Source of the DNA: Peronospora farinosa
Taxonomy: Eukaryota; Oomycota; Peronosporomycetes; Peronosporales; Peronosporaceae
Length of the DNA stretch: 64,000 bases
Reading direction: 5' to 3'
NCBI GenBank assembly: GCA_947646735.1
Contig: CANTFK010000943.1
Coordinates: 124,001 to 188,000, forward strand
Positions 62,361 to 64,000 of this stretch are shown piece after piece (position 1 is the stretch's first letter; each line of letters begins with the position of its first letter). The translations under genes were made by a program, and so were the position numbers. A model generated the notes under the pieces. It did no database searches. It was not told where the DNA came from and worked only from the letters and a program-made list of their open reading frames with translations.

Positions 62361-62626
62361 TTAATTACTATAATAGTAATTATAATATTCAGACTTTGCT
62401 ATTGGACGACGTATCGTCTAAACATCTGTGTATGATGTACTTAGTACAGCGTTATCGATTATGGAATCCTAATCGATAAGATACGGTATTACCGAATACC
62501 GTATCTTTAACGCTTATACTTAATACCTCTCTAAATAGAAGTAACATAATGCATTATATGCAATAAAGGAAACTTCAACCGTAAACTTTCGGAATGATGT
62601 TACAACCGTCGTGTAACCCCGTTACA
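62361..62626 (-). repeat. A 5' LTR, right (5') piece
   Basis: Inverted match of the first about 260 bp of the solo LTR 3523-4163, ending (on the + strand) CCCCGTTACA. Begins with TTAA, the duplicated target of B. Confidence 0.88.
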
Positions 62627-62706
62627 CCTAAGGTATCTCGTACCCATTTAGGCCTACCCATGAAGTATCGAATTCTTAACGAACCGTGTAACTTTTAGCC
62701 CATTAC
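62627..62706 (-). repeat. Relic of a family-D-like LTR end
   Basis: Resembles the last 80 bp of the D LTR (TTAGGCCTACCC, TTAACGAACCGTGTAAC, AGCCCATTACA) with many changes. Family A seems to have inserted in or next to it. Confidence 0.55.
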
Positions 62707-62805
62707 ACTTTCTCTGCTATCCTTTTTCTTCTATGCATTCCTATCTACGCTAGTTATCCTACCGTTCCTGCTTTTAAAATACAGAAGGAGGGAGAAAATG
62801 GTGAG

Positions 62806-62979
62806 ATGTGGTGCCTGTCGCAGACAAGTTCACCAGAATTGAAAAGGCCTATTGAACTTAAAGGTTGGAAGCTTTCCAAAGAAGTGTTTTTGAAGAGTGA
62901 GTTTTATTACCAACATTATGTGCGCCCTACCTACCAGCACCCTGATTTGCAGCCGCTCCTTGCTCCTGCACGATGTTAG
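62806..62979 (+). CDS. Short ORF (57 aa), possible exon, not recognised
   Basis: MWCLSQTSSPELKRPI ... KGWKLSKEVFLKSEFYYQHY ... HPDLQPLLAPARC. The composition is protein-like and less repetitive than its surroundings, so it could be a host exon or relic. No motif or splice context supports it further. Confidence 0.2.
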   Translation: MWCLSQTSSPELKRPIELKGWKLSKEVFLKSEFYYQHYVRPTYQHPDLQPLLAPARC

Positions 62980-64000
62980 CACAAGATGTGCTCACCTTCC
63001 GTCTTTATGTCGCCTGCAAACCAAAATATACAACAAAAAAGGTAATCCTGAGAAACGGCAGTTTCTTGATGTCTTGAGACCTGGTAGCAATTAAAACACC
63101 GTTTTCCAACAAGACCAACCTTCTTCGTGATACCTGCTCCGTGCTCGATGTACTTCAGTCCTCAATCCGCTTATAGAGTCCTCCCGCGACCTTCAACTGT
63201 ACTATACGCACCCAAACCCCAAACTTCCCTTGACATGTAGTTAAGTAGCTTTTTCTATAAACTACAAGGATTATACAGGCATTTTGCCCTACTTCTAACT
63301 TATAACTTAGCGACCATAGAACGAGCTCGGTGGACATTATATTTGTAAACCTACAGGAGGTCATAACTAATCGGAGGATAACTTATTGGGGGGGGGGGGG
63401 GTCTGTACATACAACGCATTTCGTCATCAATTTAATATTGTTCATTTATTTAATATTGTTCATTTACAGCACAGTTATTTATTTGCCATTTTTTAGTCGA
63501 TATTAAGTGCAACAACTTGCACCATCGAACACAACAGCCTCTGAATAAATAATCGATATGAAAAATAATAGAGATGCTGCTATTTTTCAGAAGTGCATAA
63601 GAGAACACGATACGAATTGCACTTTGAGATATTTTAGGTTCAGTCATGGACCTTATAGATTTGCATCTGGTCGCGTCTTCTCGAGCGAGGGTTCAAGATG
63701 TAATAATGGATAGTCAGGCTAGTAGATAGCCGGCATTCTATTTCATCCGTTAGGCCGCACGAGATGCATACTTAGAGAGAAGAACAGACCGTCTATTTCA
63801 AACATTAGGGATTGGTAAGATGTCTGGAGTGCTTCTACCAGGACTTCGTCATTCTTCGCCTCGCTGGCTCAATCTGCTGGCTCAATCTGCTGGCTCGAGA
63901 CGTCGGGCGTCACGGGGGACACTCCGAAAAGGGCACGTGGAATCGGGTATCCAGCCCGAGGTGTAAACAGTGGCTCAATGATCGCAACAAGCACCGGGCA
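62980..64000. other. Unassigned right end of the window
   Basis: AT-rich sequence without a convincing gene. It contains a run of 13 G (near 63388-63400), a roughly 20-bp direct repeat (TTTAATATTGTTCATT, near 63430-63470) and a 13-bp repeat CTGGCTCAATCTG near 63865-63895. Confidence 0.4.

Noticed and set aside
63755..63965. Short + strand ORF with a mitochondrial-signal-like start (MSGVLLPGLRHSS)
   Set aside because: Under 50 codons, contains tandem repeats and has no recognisable downstream exon.

Overview
The window looks like a gene-poor, transposon-packed piece of an oomycete genome (Phytophthora or downy-mildew type). This rests on one intron-containing host gene of the CREG family, many Ty3/Gypsy chromovirus-type elements plus one Ty1/Copia element, and a TATA plus oomycete-like Inr arrangement inside one element. 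The taxon is my inference. No RNA genes, CRISPR arrays or prokaryotic features were seen.

Layout. 1-1466 is the 3' end of a Copia element. 1487-2436 is a five-exon CREG-like host gene whose first exon starts just after the Copia LTR. 3523-4163 is a solo LTR of family A with a perfect CACAT target duplication. From 4673 to 62706 almost everything is LTR retrotransposon, named here by family. D1 (from 4673) is a family-D element broken up by later events. F (12240-19213, + strand) sits inside D1. D3 (19556-26974, - strand) also landed in D1. A 6.39-kb block (5641-12028, holding element copy D2) duplicates 19047-25437. A (26975-34251 plus 62365-62626, - strand) carries an inverted-repeat insert G (30947-32774). 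B (34252-62360, + strand) is inserted in the 5' LTR of A. C (45847-61618, - strand) is inserted in the 3' LTR of B. D4 (46158-54290, - strand) is inserted in the 3' LTR of C. The order A > B > C > D4 is supported at each step by an LTR that resumes on the far side and by short target-site duplications. 62707-64000 is unassigned.

How the pieces work. Each Gypsy element carries Gag (zinc knuckle), protease, reverse transcriptase, RNase H, integrase and a chromodomain, flanked by LTRs, with a tRNA primer site after the 5' LTR and a polypurine tract before the 3' LTR. Families A, C, D and F share a TGGTAGCAC primer site. Family B uses a different primer site and has a second RNase H domain. Nearly all pol genes are broken.

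Most notable: every Gypsy family here carries an extra ORF on the strand opposite pol, between integrase and the 3' LTR. In A, C, D and F its C-terminal coiled coil lies antisense to the linker between the integrase GPY/F module and the chromodomain. In A, C and D the two reading frames have the same register. In family D this antisense ORF (468-481 codons) is the longest intact ORF in three copies, while the sense pol of the same copies shares inherited stops and frameshifts. A palindrome just upstream of the polypurine tract is also seen in B, C, D and F.
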